DNA of 64,000 nt from Sympetrum striolatum (GCA_947579665.1 OX388343.1:92174254-92238253), one strand, 5' to 3'. Numbered from the stretch's first letter, positions 47,022 through 60,185 are shown. Numbers and translations are program-made. The notes: generated by a model from the sequence alone, not told the origin.

Positions 47022-47133
47022 TACATTCCAAATGTAGAATACTATAAGAGTATAATCGAAATATTTCAAATTAAAATAATTTATGGTCGATACTGTTTTC
47101 TGAATTTCTATACAATTGCAATTTTAAATATTG

Positions 47134-47169
47134 TATAAGACAGCTATGAATAAAACGTTATAAGTCAGT
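47134..47169 (+). promoter_or_regulatory. Possible promoter of the small secreted-peptide gene
   Basis: TATAAG at 47134-47139 is 33 bp from the A of TCAGT (47165-47169), the canonical arthropod initiator. That gives a 5' UTR of about 13 nt before the ATG at 47180. The geometry is good but such matches occur by chance in AT-rich DNA. Confidence 0.35.
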
Positions 47170-47179
47170 GACTGTTTCT

Positions 47180-47419
47180 ATGAAAATTCTTCTACTGGAA
47201 ATCATCGTTTTGCTTTCATTATCAAGAACTGGTTCTAATGAGACTAATTATAAAATATCTCAAGATGGATACAATTCCGGAGATAATTGCGTGAGTTTTA
47301 TTTTATCGCCTTCTAAATCGTGAGCTTGCCGCTTTAACAATTCCCTAACCTTCTGGAAATACTTTCACACGTCCTTCATCCCGTTTCTTTGTTTTATCTA
47401 GCCCAAAACATCAACGTAG
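47180..47419 (+). CDS. Possible small secreted-peptide gene (unrecognised)
   Basis: The only plus-strand gene candidate. Exon 1 (47180-47290) encodes 37 residues beginning MKILLLEIIVLLSLSRTGS, signal-peptide-like though with an acidic residue in the core. NETNYKISQDGYNSGDNC follows, then a GTGAGT donor. A good acceptor (TTTGTTTTATCTAG) at 47401 would add five codons and a stop, giving a 42-residue precursor and a peptide of about 23 residues. Unspliced, the frame runs 45 codons. Either the gene is a genuine tiny secreted peptide, or exon 1 belongs to a longer gene with a distant exon, or it is chance. I recognise no family. It lies about 160 bp right of a MITE. Confidence 0.3.
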
Positions 47420-47848
47420 TAATTCAGTGGTGACGTCTCGCCGATGTGACGAAATTCCAAGCGAACGAAAGAAAGAGAAAACTCAGTCCTCCGCGAAGGA
47501 AGGCGATGAATTGGGGTGCCATTCTTGAGATGAAAAAAATTGAGGTAAGAAATGTGAACCTTGGTTTTAATTGAAGGGACTCTTCGGCCTTGATTTGAAT
47601 CAAAGACAATTACTTGCCGTAGTCCTTCGGAAGAAAGTGCTTTTTAAGCTCACGCCATGTGTTTAAAAGGCAAGTCGGTCGTTTGTCACATGTGTCGATG
47701 GGTCCTTAAGATACAAGGGAAGGGGCGGGAATTGAGCTATCTTGGCACACAGATTTACGACCATCCTTTTCTCCCAGCCTCTGATTACCATACATCTAAG
47801 TGCTTATTCTCAATCTGCATTGAGCATTGTCACAAAGAAACTTGGATA

Positions 47849-47976
47849 TTTTTATACATAGAATAAAATTTCAGATATTTAAATTTGCTATGATTTTTTC
47901 AGTAAAGGAGTACGAGCCCTTAACTGTTGCATGGGTTCGATATATTAGTGAATACTGTATCCTCCATAGCAATCGT
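47849..47976 (-). pseudogene. Decayed copy of the 3' end of gene F
   Basis: 128 bp matching 42073-42200 with about 12 substitutions and no net indel. It covers part of the 3' UTR, the stop codon (TAA at 47945-47947) and the last ten or so codons, reading NDCYGGYSIH instead of HDHGYYGGYGIH. Homology stops abruptly at 47976; no Val-Pro block, intron or exon 1 follows. It is a relic of a lost paralogue or a partial duplication. Confidence 0.8.
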
Positions 47977-47979
47977 TAC

Positions 47980-49310
47980 ACTAACTCTACTCCTTTCAAT
48001 TGGTTAAAACCTCGAGAATGTAATAACTTTATTCACAGTCAAAATGTATAAATGTACATACATGAAAGCTATGGCAGTAAAGTTATAAGCATATGAGATT
48101 TTGTGAGGTCTGGTAGAAACTCTATCTCATTTCCAGCTTGGCCACCTTATTTAGTGCTACCTTTTTCTATACCAACTTGCATTCATAACTTACACTGTAA
48201 TGTAGTCGTACTTTATCGTCTGTTATCCCAGAATATATATTTTCCTTTGATTCCTTTTAAATACAGTTATTTCTCGTCAGTTCAAATATGATTATATTAT
48301 AATGTGCTGAAGAAAATCGATCAAAGTTTTACACCAGTTTCATTTTAAATACATCTATTTTATAGGCGTATATCCGACTTTTCGATCGACCAGCTGACTC
48401 TCTGCCATATGCCATTAGTAATGTGCATTACAAGTAATTCATATGAGTAATTGCCATTATGTAATATCAGTAATTTTTTCTTTATGTTATTTCTAATGAT
48501 CTCAACTCATATCTTTGAAAAAGCTACTTCCTTAGCTTCATAATGAGGTCCTAAAACCGAATTATTAATCTACAATGGGGACTTCGCAAAATATCCAATT
48601 ACCACAGATGGTCTAAGCAAATTAAGTTTCAGCCTTAAAATTATTTCGTTTGTAAGATGATGAATTATTTCTGTTCTATTCGTGTTAGAATTTACATGAG
48701 AATTACAGGTAGGCATATTCAATCTTAAATTTGCTTCTTTTATGTTAAATGGAATCATTTCAACGCATATTTCTTTTTTAGTGAGGGATGCTTGTATTAT
48801 ATGATGTATATTAACTTAAACCCACTAACGCTTATGAAAATAATTTAAACTATCCCATTTTATTCATCTTTCCAATTAATGTACGATCTATTGAGAAATT
48901 GTTGCGAATATTTGATATTTTTGCGACCACAGTAACCCATAGTTTGAGCCATTCACTATTTATTTAATAAATAGATTCACGTAAAGTGTGACGAATCAAA
49001 AAAATTACAATCACTTTCTATTAATATCTCCTACGCACATACGTACATACATTAATAAATGTGCATTTTTCAAGTTAGGTAAGATTCAATGATTAAGTAA
49101 AATTATTTCATATTGACATTACATTCCGGAGTATAATTCGTAATATATTTCCAACGTAGTGTGAGAGGAAAGGGTGCAGGTCTCATATTTCCTCGGAGAA
49201 ATTCATTCATTTGATGTGTCGCTTCCTTCCCATGAAAAATTTCTAATCCCACCATTGTGTTTCGAGTGAAAGGTTTTCTCCAAGAAAAATTTGAAAAAGT
49301 TTTTTTCGCA
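47980..49310. other. Intergenic DNA left of gene G
   Basis: About 1.3 kb, AT-rich, with no recognisable gene, RNA or repeat family. Confidence 0.45.
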
Positions 49311-49476
49311 TACTTCCTTTATTCGATGAAAATGAGACAGCCATTCCAACAATGTTACAGGCGAAAACTTAATAAAAATTCAACAAACTAATGACTAAAA
49401 ACTAATTCGGAGATGCAGGAACATCCAGAAGCGCTGGTTGGGCGACTGCTGCGATGAAAAGATCGAAGTTGCGGAT

Positions 49477-52405
49477 TCAGTGATACCCACCGTATCCTCC
49501 TCCGAATCCTCCTCCGAATCCTCCTCCGAATCCTCCTCCGTATCCTCCCTCGTGACCGTGTTCGTGCTTGTGGATGTAAACGGGCACCTTCTTGATGACG
49601 GGGTATGGGTGTGGGACGGGAACCTTAACAGGGACATGGACTGGGTACGGGACCTTCTTCTCAACTGGGTAGGGCACTGGATGGGGCACTGGGACCTTGA
49701 CGTGAATATGGACTGGGTATGGGACCTTCTTCTCAACTGGGTAGGGCACGGGCTTTTCTACGGGAACAGGCACGGGCTTCTCAACGTGGACGGGGTAGTG
49801 CTTGACGACGGGGTAGGGGACGGGATGGGGTACAGGATAACCGACGTGTTTCACGACTGGAACAGCTACGGGATGCGGGACAGGGACGGGGACCTCCTTG
49901 GTGATTGTCAGGGTCTTCTCCTCGTGGACATGACCGTGTCCTCCACCGTAGCCGCCGCCGTAGCCGCCGCCGTAGCCGCCGCCGAATCCGCCTCCGAATC
50001 CGCCTCCGAATCCGCCTCCGTGTCCGCCACCATATCCTCCGTCGAAACCTCCGTATCCCAGCCCGAAGAGGCCCCTCTTCTCCTGCTGTTTGTCGTCCTT
50101 CTTCGCCTCCTCAGAGGAAGCGAAGGCGACCACCAAAGCCAAGAGACAAGCCGTCGTCTGGGGAGGAGAAATTCAAATTGAGTTGCCACAGCCTTTTTTA
50201 CCGGTAAATTAATTCGGGCGATTTTTTCACGCTTTCTCCCGCGAGAGGCGAGTGGAACGCCTCCATGAAAGAGAGTGATTTAATTGCGGGCGTTTTCGAG
50301 AATTAGAGTATAAAAGACGGGGAGTTGATTATGATGCAGGATTTATGACAGAAAAGAGCTTTAATTACTGAGTAATTTCAACGTGCTGGAGTGAAGGGAT
50401 GTGAAAATGAGCAATTGAAGTGAGACGGTTGACCGAGATGTGGTCAATTTTTCTGATTTCAATATAATTATTTTCCCATCTCAAATAAATGAACTCAAAC
50501 TAACCTGGCTCCCATTCTAATAGAGTTTAATAATACAATGTAAAACTGTTCAAAGTACTTAAGCTGCTCTGCTTTGGTCCAAATTAGTGTAATTTTCACT
50601 TGACTATATTACTGAAACTGAAGAGAATAAACTTTCTATAGATCCAAATAAATTTTCTCCATCGCATGATGAAACTATTCTTATAAATTACCAAACGATT
50701 TACTTTGGAAATCTACCTACGTAAAATAAAATGCGTTCGTAAGGAATTTATCAACGAATAATTCATCCGATATTTCTTTGAACGTGGAAAATTAATATTT
50801 TTAATATACGGAAAGTAGCATTTCATATATGTTGAAAGGGAAGAGTTAAGTACTTTTAAATTATTAATATTGACCAACTTAGAAACCATAATGCGATTTG
50901 CTTAGAGACAAATAATAATCCTAATAGCATTAACATTATAGTGCATAAATCTAAGAGATTGAAATTTTTACGGAATACACACTATGAGATCTCTAGGATT
51001 ATCCTCAATCTAAAGAATTTAATTATAGGATTGTGAAGCAAACATATTTTAGGTTTCGAAATATATTTTTTTACGCGATTCCTCCAAAATCAAGGCTGAG
51101 ATATTCATCGGTAAATGAAGAGGAACAAATAATGGTTATTAGATCTAATTATCCGTGATTCAGACATTAATTATAATTGAAAGTTGGAGAACCAAATCTA
51201 CCGGAGCTTACGAATTCCAAACTAAGAGATTCTACGATAACCTCTTTCAACTCTCTCTTTATGCGATTAACCTTATGGTTAGAAATAGCAGTATAATTTA
51301 TTATTTTGTATCGTAGATGCTGCGATAAATCTCTAATTGTAACCATATTCCACGTATTTACCGTTTCCAGGCAAAAAAGCGACGGTACACCAAAAAAGAG
51401 CTCAATCAAAAATAGTGAATGATTAAAATACTACCATAAGAAACTATCTAAGACATATTAACATAAGAAATATACGAAAATAAATTAAAAACATAGGAAA
51501 TAATTTATGATTCAGAAACCACACAGGCACAAAGATTGATTGGAATCACACGAGCGGGTATTGGAAAAGATTATAAATCTTACTTTTGAATGTTAACTAA
51601 ATAGAATCCGCTTAGCCATATTGATTTTCAGTTGTCTAAGCTAATTATATAAACGAATATTTTTCATTAAAACCTATGCTAAAAAGAATACTCGTACATT
51701 TTCCAAGATAATAGCAACGTTTTAAAATATTTTCCTCCTTCTTTAAGAAATTGGAAGCTTTGATACTAATGTGTGCTACTTCATCTTTGATTAAACAAAT
51801 ATGAGAGAACATTATGTCTATTTTGACTGATTTTCCAAATAATAAAATCGAAGTTTTGTAAAATGACCTTCAACTGGACAAAAAGAGGTGACTAATTATA
51901 GTAGTCGGAGGTCGAATAATAATCAGGTGAATATCAAGCAATTGAGAAAATTTATCAGCTGAAACTTTAATATGGTGATTCGATAGGTCATGAAGTGCTG
52001 CTTCCATAAGTAAAGAAACTTCGATTTTCTAGAATTTTTCAGATTTTCAAAATATTCATGCTTCATACATTCAAGCTTAAACTATATGTAATATAGAGAC
52101 TTGATATTCCCTTGCTGAACAGCTCGTACAAACTGTTTTCAAAAGATGAACTGAGGAGTGTAAAAGTAGGCAATGTCTCTCGAACCCCAAAAAATTAGTC
52201 AATCTAATTCGTGAAAGAAAAGTAGTAATAATGTTTCAAAGAGTAAAGTATTACAATATATATCCTTGAGAAAATAATATAAATTTTGGAAGTAGAGAAA
52301 AAAATTGAACGGCAATATGATCCGATACATGCTATGCTAAGTATGTCACCGTTACTTTTGGTTAAATGTAGGGTAATGAGGTCCAAATCTTACCAGGAGT
52401 TTCAT
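49477..52405 (-). CDS. Gene G: secreted Gly-rich/Val-Pro-rich protein, probably cuticular (230 aa)
   Basis: Exon 2 is 49477-50157 (acceptor CTCCTCCCCAG, phase 0). Exon 1 is placed at 52394-52405 (M-K-L-L, donor GTAAGA), giving [19 protein letters not shown] as signal peptide and a 2236-bp intron; no closer four-codon exon with a TATA box was found. The propeptide [13 protein letters not shown] ends in a Lys-Arg site before [11 protein letters not shown] Gly-rich region of GGGF and GGGY repeats (about 45-75) precedes [19 protein letters not shown]. The Val-Pro block contains the module [15 protein letters not shown] twice, and [10 protein letters not shown] and [12 protein letters not shown]. 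The tail ([17 protein letters not shown]) is Gly/His-rich. TATA 52484-52491; poly(A) signal 49318-49323. The second 229-bp repeat copy lies in the intron. Confidence 0.85.
50158..52393 (-). other. Long intron of gene G
   Basis: 2236 bp, GT-AG on the minus strand. It contains the dispersed repeat copy at 51901-52129. A plus-strand-oriented TATAAAA at 50311-50317 has no gene I can attach to it. No other exon-like segment is evident. Confidence 0.6.
51901..52129. repeat. Dispersed 229-bp repeat, copy 2
   Basis: Same orientation and length as 46415-46643, about 95% identical by eye. It lies in the intron of gene G, about 265 bp from exon 1. Confidence 0.85.
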
Positions 52406-52425
52406 GATGTCCCTGCGTGTATTCC

Positions 52426-52491
52426 TTTCGAAGGATCCTTCGAAACCGATCGTTCGAATGAAGGACACATCACCATGTGCCTCTATATATA
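52426..52491 (-). promoter_or_regulatory. Core promoter and palindromic 5' UTR of gene G
   Basis: TATATATA on the minus strand at 52484-52491, initiator-like TTCATTC with +1 near 52459, 5' UTR about 54 nt. Inside that UTR is a perfect 20-bp palindrome, TTTCGAAGGATCCTTCGAAA (52426-52445), with a partial echo CGATCGTTCGAA beside it. It could be a dimeric protein site on DNA or a hairpin in the mRNA leader. Confidence 0.7.
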
Positions 52492-52859
52492 CTTCTCTTG
52501 AGATGTGCTCGGTTTCCTTCAAAAAAGGAAAAAAAACACATCCCTTCCTCTGGAGCATTTTCACTTTCGCCCCACGCTCCAATCGCTGCTCGCTTAGGAG
52601 CAAACTTCCGTAGTAAACGATTTGAGAAGCGCAATAAAAAACCGTTTCCCCAGCACGTGTCCTCCGAAAAGAAAACATTGGACGCATTTCCTTATGAGTG
52701 CTTTCTAAGAGATGCCCGTGAACGAAAGTATTCAGATGAAAGTGTAATTCCCCAGACTCTGATAAGCGCTGCAACATATGCTCCCTGTGTGGATTTCGAA
52801 ACAAAATCGGTTCTTTTAAATTGGAGATTTAGATTTGGAATTTTTAGCTGACATTTCCA

Positions 52860-54430
52860 ATTTAATATTACATACGCGCTATAGTAAGGGTAAATACATT
52901 TACATAGTTCATAAAGAAGAATCTTTAAAAATATTTAAAAGTTTACTTTGACTACGTTAAAAATGTGAATTTAGGAACTTGGAAGGATTTACTCTAATAA
53001 ATTATTTTAAAGTGTATTGAGTTTTGAATAAAAGGGCTCAGTATATACACCATCTATTCAAAATTTTAATCATCATTGCCATACCCTCCCTTATGCATCT
53101 CATACCATTGTACAAGTTAAACGGTATTATCGTAGGTACCTAAACTAATTATACCTAATTTGAGATAAGTCAATTTCAAATCTGATTTTACGTATTTTTT
53201 TAAAGATACTAGAAAGATATATAGAATAATCATATTTGACTTGATCTCAGCATTCTAAATCGAAGATAGTTTTAGTAAAGGCTTATAAATAAAGAGCAAT
53301 ATCCGTCCTAAATATTAATTTTGATTAATCTATTCCGACTTAATTGATAAAAATGCTTAAGGATAATCGAAAACCATTACACCGCTTTACTAGAATTTCG
53401 TCGTGGGTACCGATGTATAATTAATACTTATTTTCCTTTGTAGTATAACATTATATATATATATTTAATGGTGAATTATATTGTATTCAACAGGATGACA
53501 ATTCCAAATCTCCTCCTATTTCCGTATGTATAATTGCAATAACAGATACAAGCGTTTACACGAATTCTCAAGAGGTATTTCCTTATGGGAAAAGAATTAA
53601 ATTCACATGGATTGTTCTCAGTGTTCTCTAATCCTTTTTTCTATCAAAGAGTTTCACAACCTTTCGGAGTCTTCCATTGATTTTATTTCAGTAACCATGG
53701 CCTCCTTGTCAGTCGGAGTTTTATCCAAAGTGGTGCTTAATCTTTGTGTTACAACACTAAACAAAGTCGATTACGCAGTAAAAAGAAAGTTTCATTTAGG
53801 AATGATATATGCTGTAAGAGAAATGTAGGGAAATTCACTCTTCTTAAGAAATGTATTGGAAAACGGCCTTGGTGTCGTAACAAGATTAAGTTGGAGTAGA
53901 TTAGAAAAGAATAAATTACGATCAAATGCATTTCTTCCTACACTACACGGGATTCTAATATTGTGTTTGTCACCTCATATCATCATTAACCTTATTTATT
54001 CTGTCATTTCATATTTATTTTCACTATTCCTTACTGTTTTATAAAAGATGTAAGAATCTTGGAAACAGTATCTCGATCTTCTAAATAAAGCAATATGGAC
54101 CCATGAATGAAATATCTTAATGGAAACATATGAAGACAAGAATTCTCAATTTCTCTTCATTCAAATTTACAATCAAACTTTTAGCGTTACATAAAAGGTG
54201 AATAATTTCCATAAAATAAAATAAAAATTATCTTAACAATGTCTTATTTTCAATGTGCGATAATTACCGCTGGAATCTGAATCATCATCCTGAAAATTAT
54301 CGAGAAAAAGAGGCTACCTCTATGAATATCTTATGTGCTTACGATGTTGAGACTGCTCTTGCTTGAACCTAACGGTAGGGAAAGAATGAAGATAATAGTG
54401 ATATCAGTACCGTTGTTCACTTGAGAGAGA
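52860..54430. other. Intergenic DNA right of gene G
   Basis: About 1.6 kb. The 73-codon frame at 53607-53828 is not recognisable. Nothing else is supported. Confidence 0.45.
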
Positions 54431-54437
54431 GACTGTC

Positions 54438-54618
<181 letters not shown>

Positions 54619-54619
54619 A

Positions 54620-57600
54620 TAAATATATATTTTATTGCCAGGATTTATATATGTGTCTCCCCTACGTTAATACTATATTCTGTGCGATGGAAATCTTACA
54701 ATTATAATGTTATATTTTAATTTTTCTTTTACGAAAAAATAATTAAAGATGAGCAAAACATAATCTTGAATAAATGTAATGAAATTTATATGATATAAAA
54801 ATTTAACTATTTATCACGTCAAAGTAACGAATCGTTTAGAAAAGTACACCAGCAGGGCTCTTAGCAAAGATAGTTATCTGAAAATGGGCGCACTACGCAT
54901 CAGATATTTAGGTCCTGCGAAAATAATGAATAAGTTGAAAGTGAAATTTAATCGAAGAGAAATCCGAATCCCCTCTTTTGCGATCATCGCTCTTTTATTA
55001 CGATAGCTATTTCACTCGCTATCAACTTGGACAAAAACTTCCTCAATCTACCATTTGGAAAGTTCTCTCAATTTCGGAATGCATCAAGAAAGTAGATTCG
55101 GAATATTCTTTCCTTCCCATTTTCCCTCGAGGAATTTTGTATAAGTTGTCACTCGTGTGGAAATTCACGCTTTATAATCGATTTTATTCAGATAAAGAGT
55201 GATGGAATTAGATTCGAGGGAGAGCGAGGAAGGGAGAGGGCCAAAGTATAGAGTGTGGCATGAAGGACCTGAGTAACGAAGCACGTCCGCGGATGGCGCG
55301 TATAAAACGGTTTCACTCCAAACCCTCCTTCATTCCATTGCAGGATGCGAAAGGGATCGATGTTTCCTTTTGATGAGAGTGCATTGAGAAACACAGATTG
55401 CAAGATAGTTTACCACCAAATTTTTAATACATTTAAGGCAATTCGTCATGCAATCAGAGCAAACATTCTCCTTAGACTCATTAAGACCTCAAACGTTCAT
55501 AAAATTATTCATTGGGCGTATCGACAAGCTTTCTAAAGTATGGTCAATGATTTCCGTATTTTCTGCCTAATCTTCATTAATCTGATAATTCCTTTAAGTT
55601 CCGTCTGTCTGTTAAGTTTTTAGCCCGGAAGTCGATTAGAGCGTTTAACTCTCCATCATTAGCAACTAAAATCTTTGGAGAGAATGTGAGGTTTACTAGG
55701 TGAAATGGTTGTGAGTGTGCCCTTTTATTTTCAATCGGCAAAATAACTTTAGAGGAAGAAGTCCACTGAATATCGAAATGTTTTATACCACCATTAATGA
55801 ATGCTATATCAAATGCCACGTTCATGACTAATATTTTTCAACGCAAAGAGTTTATTCAAAAGATGTATTCTATAAAATGAAGACCTTTACTGATAGTAAT
55901 AATATTGAAGCTATGCCGTATCTTGGGGGGGGTTTTCCAGTACAATTATCCTGTTTCAAATATTAATCCTGCATCGAATATTAATCTTTACCAAACTATT
56001 GTAATAAAGGTTTATGATCAATGATACCTTATTGGTTCAATTAATACGGTAACTTTTAAATTTAATAATTTATATGTTGTTCTTTTAAATTCATTCGACG
56101 TACTAATTGTGAATATAATTTTAAATTATTAGATTACTACAAAATTATCTTCCATTCAATCAATATATCGTTTTCAATCTAAGAAAACATATTTTAAGTA
56201 ATAATTATAATTCAGTTCATTTAAACTGCATTTACTTCAGTAACTCTTGTATTGTAACTCTCGTTTCATCAACCGAACTATAATTTTATCCGTATACATT
56301 CATTGACGAAAAATTAGCTTAATAACATCTGGAGACTGTAATTCGGTCTCCCATGTCGTTTAATTTTGTTTACAAATAATCTATTTAAATATTAAATCCC
56401 AAGTCTCTTTTAGATTTTCAATATTTGAAAGAATAGGGCGGAAATATTTAAGTTCTTTAATTCAGCACATTTGGTTGGTTAATCTTTGCGTTAATTCCTA
56501 CATCTCCTTTGGGTAAGCGTCTCTTTCTATTTGAATAAAGACTCTCATGATGGTCACATCTTGGTCTGGTGTTCATAATATCCTTACGTAGTCTCTGCAC
56601 GAACGCGCATGCAAATTAGTGAAATGAGAAAATTACGTGAAATTTTCGGCAATAAGACGCTGATGCTGCATAATTCATACGCCAACGTATGTTTGTACGT
56701 AGGAAGGTCAACCAGGCGTATAATGATATCCCTCTGCTTTCTCTTTGAAAATTTATTATATTAGCTTAGTATCTTCATATATACCTAAAAGAGCAAACAA
56801 ATACATTTTTACGAATTTTGCTGAGGCGTAAAAAGAATGTTCTATAATTATATTTTATTTTTATGACAATGTGGTGATAAATGTATTTTTCTACCAGGAA
56901 AATTGTAAACCTTTCGCATTTTTATCCTCATCAAAGTTGCGTCCGTTACCTCGATTATAAATACTTCTCTCTATGTCTAAATTTTTATTTTATATTTTAT
57001 GTATTTATATAAATGCTATCTCTTTGCTAAACAAATATTATATGATAGAGATCATGCATACATTCTTGTTCTCATTCATATTATAGAAAAATTCTTTCAA
57101 CTCACACTCCGTCAATTTTCCTGGGATAACTTGCATTATAGTTGAATAAAGATTTTTTTAAATATTTTAAATATATTTTTTGAAATAACTCTCTCTCAAA
57201 TAAATTCCCAGGTTCATAATTCGTAGGGAATAAGTGAATTTGCATTTTGAAAACACCCATTGTATCACCCATACTTTCTCCACATTATGAATTCGTAAAA
57301 TACGAAAAGTTCACTGAGAAAGGCGTTGCATTGTGGTTCTCCATCTTGTGAATTGAGAAGGAGACCTTTCTCCGAGAATATTTTACTGCAAAAACTAACG
57401 GCTTCAACAAATGATCTAAATAATAAAAAAAACACGTTTTTGGCCAAGTTTTCTTGTAATTCACGACATTTGAAGTAATTTTATTATATAATTTTTCACA
57501 TCGTAAGATTATTTTCTTCTCCAATTTATATGCATATATATATATATGAATTTTCGTGAAATAAATTTATTCCAATATTATTCCTAGAAAATTACCTCCA

Positions 57601-59980
57601 AAATAAGTTCCATTGCGTTCTTATTCGCTGACAGATTACAAAGAATTATAATGAAGTTTCCATCTGAACTTGCTAATCTACTTCTCTAATCGACTGCAAT
57701 ACGTTTGTCATTTAAATGTAATACATCAATGGGTGTTGGATTAAGGCGAGGAATCCTTATTACTCATATTCTCGTGATTGTGATATCGTTCGCATCTACT
57801 TTCGCTCTTCGGTATTTGATTTTATTTTACTTTCCCATCTTTCATTCTTTCTAAATTTCATGAGATTCTTCCTGAGATTACAAATAACATCGCTTCATGT
57901 ATAATTATAATACATTAATGGATGAGAACGTGGGCACCGATTATCAACAATGAGTAGTAGCTGGGTATGATTCCCTTAATTCTTTCTCCACTTGGTCGAC
58001 AAGGAAATTAATTTTTAAGTTGATTTTTTCTGTTCTCTTCTTTTAAATGGCGCAATTAACCATTTAATTTCCAAACTGAATTCATAATATAAAAAATACA
58101 TATAAATATATATGAAAATGAAAGTGGAAGGCTTTCATTTTTTTTCAATTTATACAAGGTGCTTGAAATAGTAATTTGGCGGCATCTAAAAACGCATTTT
58201 GCGGCTGGCCAGCTCATAGTAGCCCTGTAGCTGCAGCAGGATTGGTCTTTGTGTGGCAACCATTCTAAGGTAGGGACTTCATGAATATTGCTTGTCGATA
58301 TGAAATTCCCGCATAAATAAAATCCGTAATAATTTTCACAATGTTTCATTAGCTACCGGTTTCGATCATTCGATGAAGACCGTTATATAGTGAAGAATCT
58401 TACATTAATGAAATATTTTCCACTTATAGAAGCGTACATGGCGTTCCACGAAATGGAGCCAAGACACGTCGACTGTAAGTTTTTATGCTTCATAAGAACC
58501 ATTAGTATTATAGTTTAGTTACTCTATGGCAGTACTAATTAAGAGTAGAACAAATTACCTTCAAGTACATACATAAAAGCCTACTGAAACCTACACTCGC
58601 ATGCGCACTTAATTTCTGGCAAATTTATTGAGTTACACCAGTGTCCGGGTTTCTCAGTGGTGCTGTACTTTAACTGAGAGATGGCGAGTCGTTTGATGAT
58701 ATGACAAAAGGACGTTTTGCTTTAAAAACATTTTTGACTGGGCTTCCCTCCCACAAACGTGCACAGATTTCCCAAAGTTAATACTTTAATCCTCAGTTTA
58801 TGTTAAATTTTTAATTTTTTTCTGGTAATTGATTTTTCATACCGTATATACTATAGCAGCAAAGTTTGTGATAAGATATTATTTTCAAAAATCAACAATT
58901 AAGAATTAGTTATTTCTTGAAAGTTAATGCTTAAAAATCGGTAGATTGAGAGTGAACATCACAAACACATCACATCACTAACGACTTTTCCTTAACAAAT
59001 GTATGAAAGTCATTGTTCCTCGCAAAATTTATATTTGGCAATTAGGATGTCTTGAGTTGCTCTCAGAAATGGCATTTTTATACAATAAATGGCCGTAATA
59101 CTTAAGTAGTGTATTTAAATAGAAAAACGTCGAATTCAATCGGAAAAAAATAATTTCAAGACTCATTAATGACATAGTCACATACCGTTAAGCACGGGAG
59201 TGTGTTACCACGCCTGAATGAAAATATTAGGAGAAGAATGTGTTAAAACTCGACTTCCACAATGTATTTACATTTTGAATTCAGAATGAATATGCTGAAT
59301 ACCAAAAAAATCATTACAAATAATGTGGGTGCTTTATAATGTAACTATAATAACGACATTGCTAAATATAAATATGACCCATTTATTTCCTTTCAATGCC
59401 GTTTTATTATTTGGATTTTTACAGCATGTTTTCCTGATTTGTCAATAAAATGTTGTTATAAATATCCAAAATTGAAGGAATAAAAGAAAGAAAGTAACAG
59501 AGAATTGGATTTCTTCAATCTTTCTTTAAAACTACATCCATGTATGCTTTGTGTCTTCGGAGATTGTATTTTTCCATAGATTTTTCACTAATATTTGTTC
59601 TCCTTCTAATAGCACAAGTGATGGAAACAGCTTTTTCTCCTCTTTTGAGATATGATTTTAAATATTAAAGTGCTATTAATTTTTTGAACCAAAATATATC
59701 GAAAAAAGTTCTAAATTTACGTACATGAATTTCTATATAGGGCAATGCTACGAATGCAATTTTGATTTCACAAACAACTATACAGTTATCAAACGAAATG
59801 TCAAAGCTGGCATTCCGATATCAGCTACACTTTAATCAGTGATAATCATGTTTCATAATTGATGTATTTATATTAATGTTTATTCGTTTAAACGTTGTTG
59901 TTTCCAACGGCACGAAATCTGAGATAGCTTATTTATTTTTCAAATAGGTTTCCTTAAGCTGAAAAGGTATTTACCTTTAT
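54620..59980. other. Large intergenic region between genes G and H
   Basis: About 5.4 kb, mostly AT-rich, without a supported gene. A plus-strand TATAAAA at 55300-55306 precedes a 63-codon frame (55345-55536) with no recognisable domain; I do not call it a gene. A retroelement-tail-like piece on minus near 58290-58385 shares GAAACCGGTAG with 18767-18835. Confidence 0.45.
58290..58385 (-). repeat. Possible retroelement 3' tail
   Basis: Minus strand reads GGTCTTCATCGAATGATCG then AAACCGGTAGCTAATGAAAC, a form I associate with tails of arthropod retroelements. The shared core with 18767-18835 is only about 12 bases, so the family is not established. Confidence 0.3.
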
Positions 59981-60185
59981 TAATGTGTTTTTTTCATATT
60001 TATTAACTTTCATTGTAAAGTACAAAAACATTAAAATAGCGAATACTGAGTAAAAAATATACAAATTTCATTGCTGACAAAATCAATAACAGAATAGTAA
60101 TAAGGGAAAAGACAATCACACTTGCGATACATCAAATAAATAATGATAAATGATCAGTTATATCAATGTTATGATTGGTAGTCGA

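Noticed and set aside
49438..50181. 247-codon plus-strand open frame
   Set aside because: Antisense shadow of gene G exon 2 with the same complement-type composition.
55300..55536. Plus-strand TATAAAA followed by a 63-codon frame
   Set aside because: No signal peptide, domain or splice context; TATA-like words are common in this AT-rich DNA.
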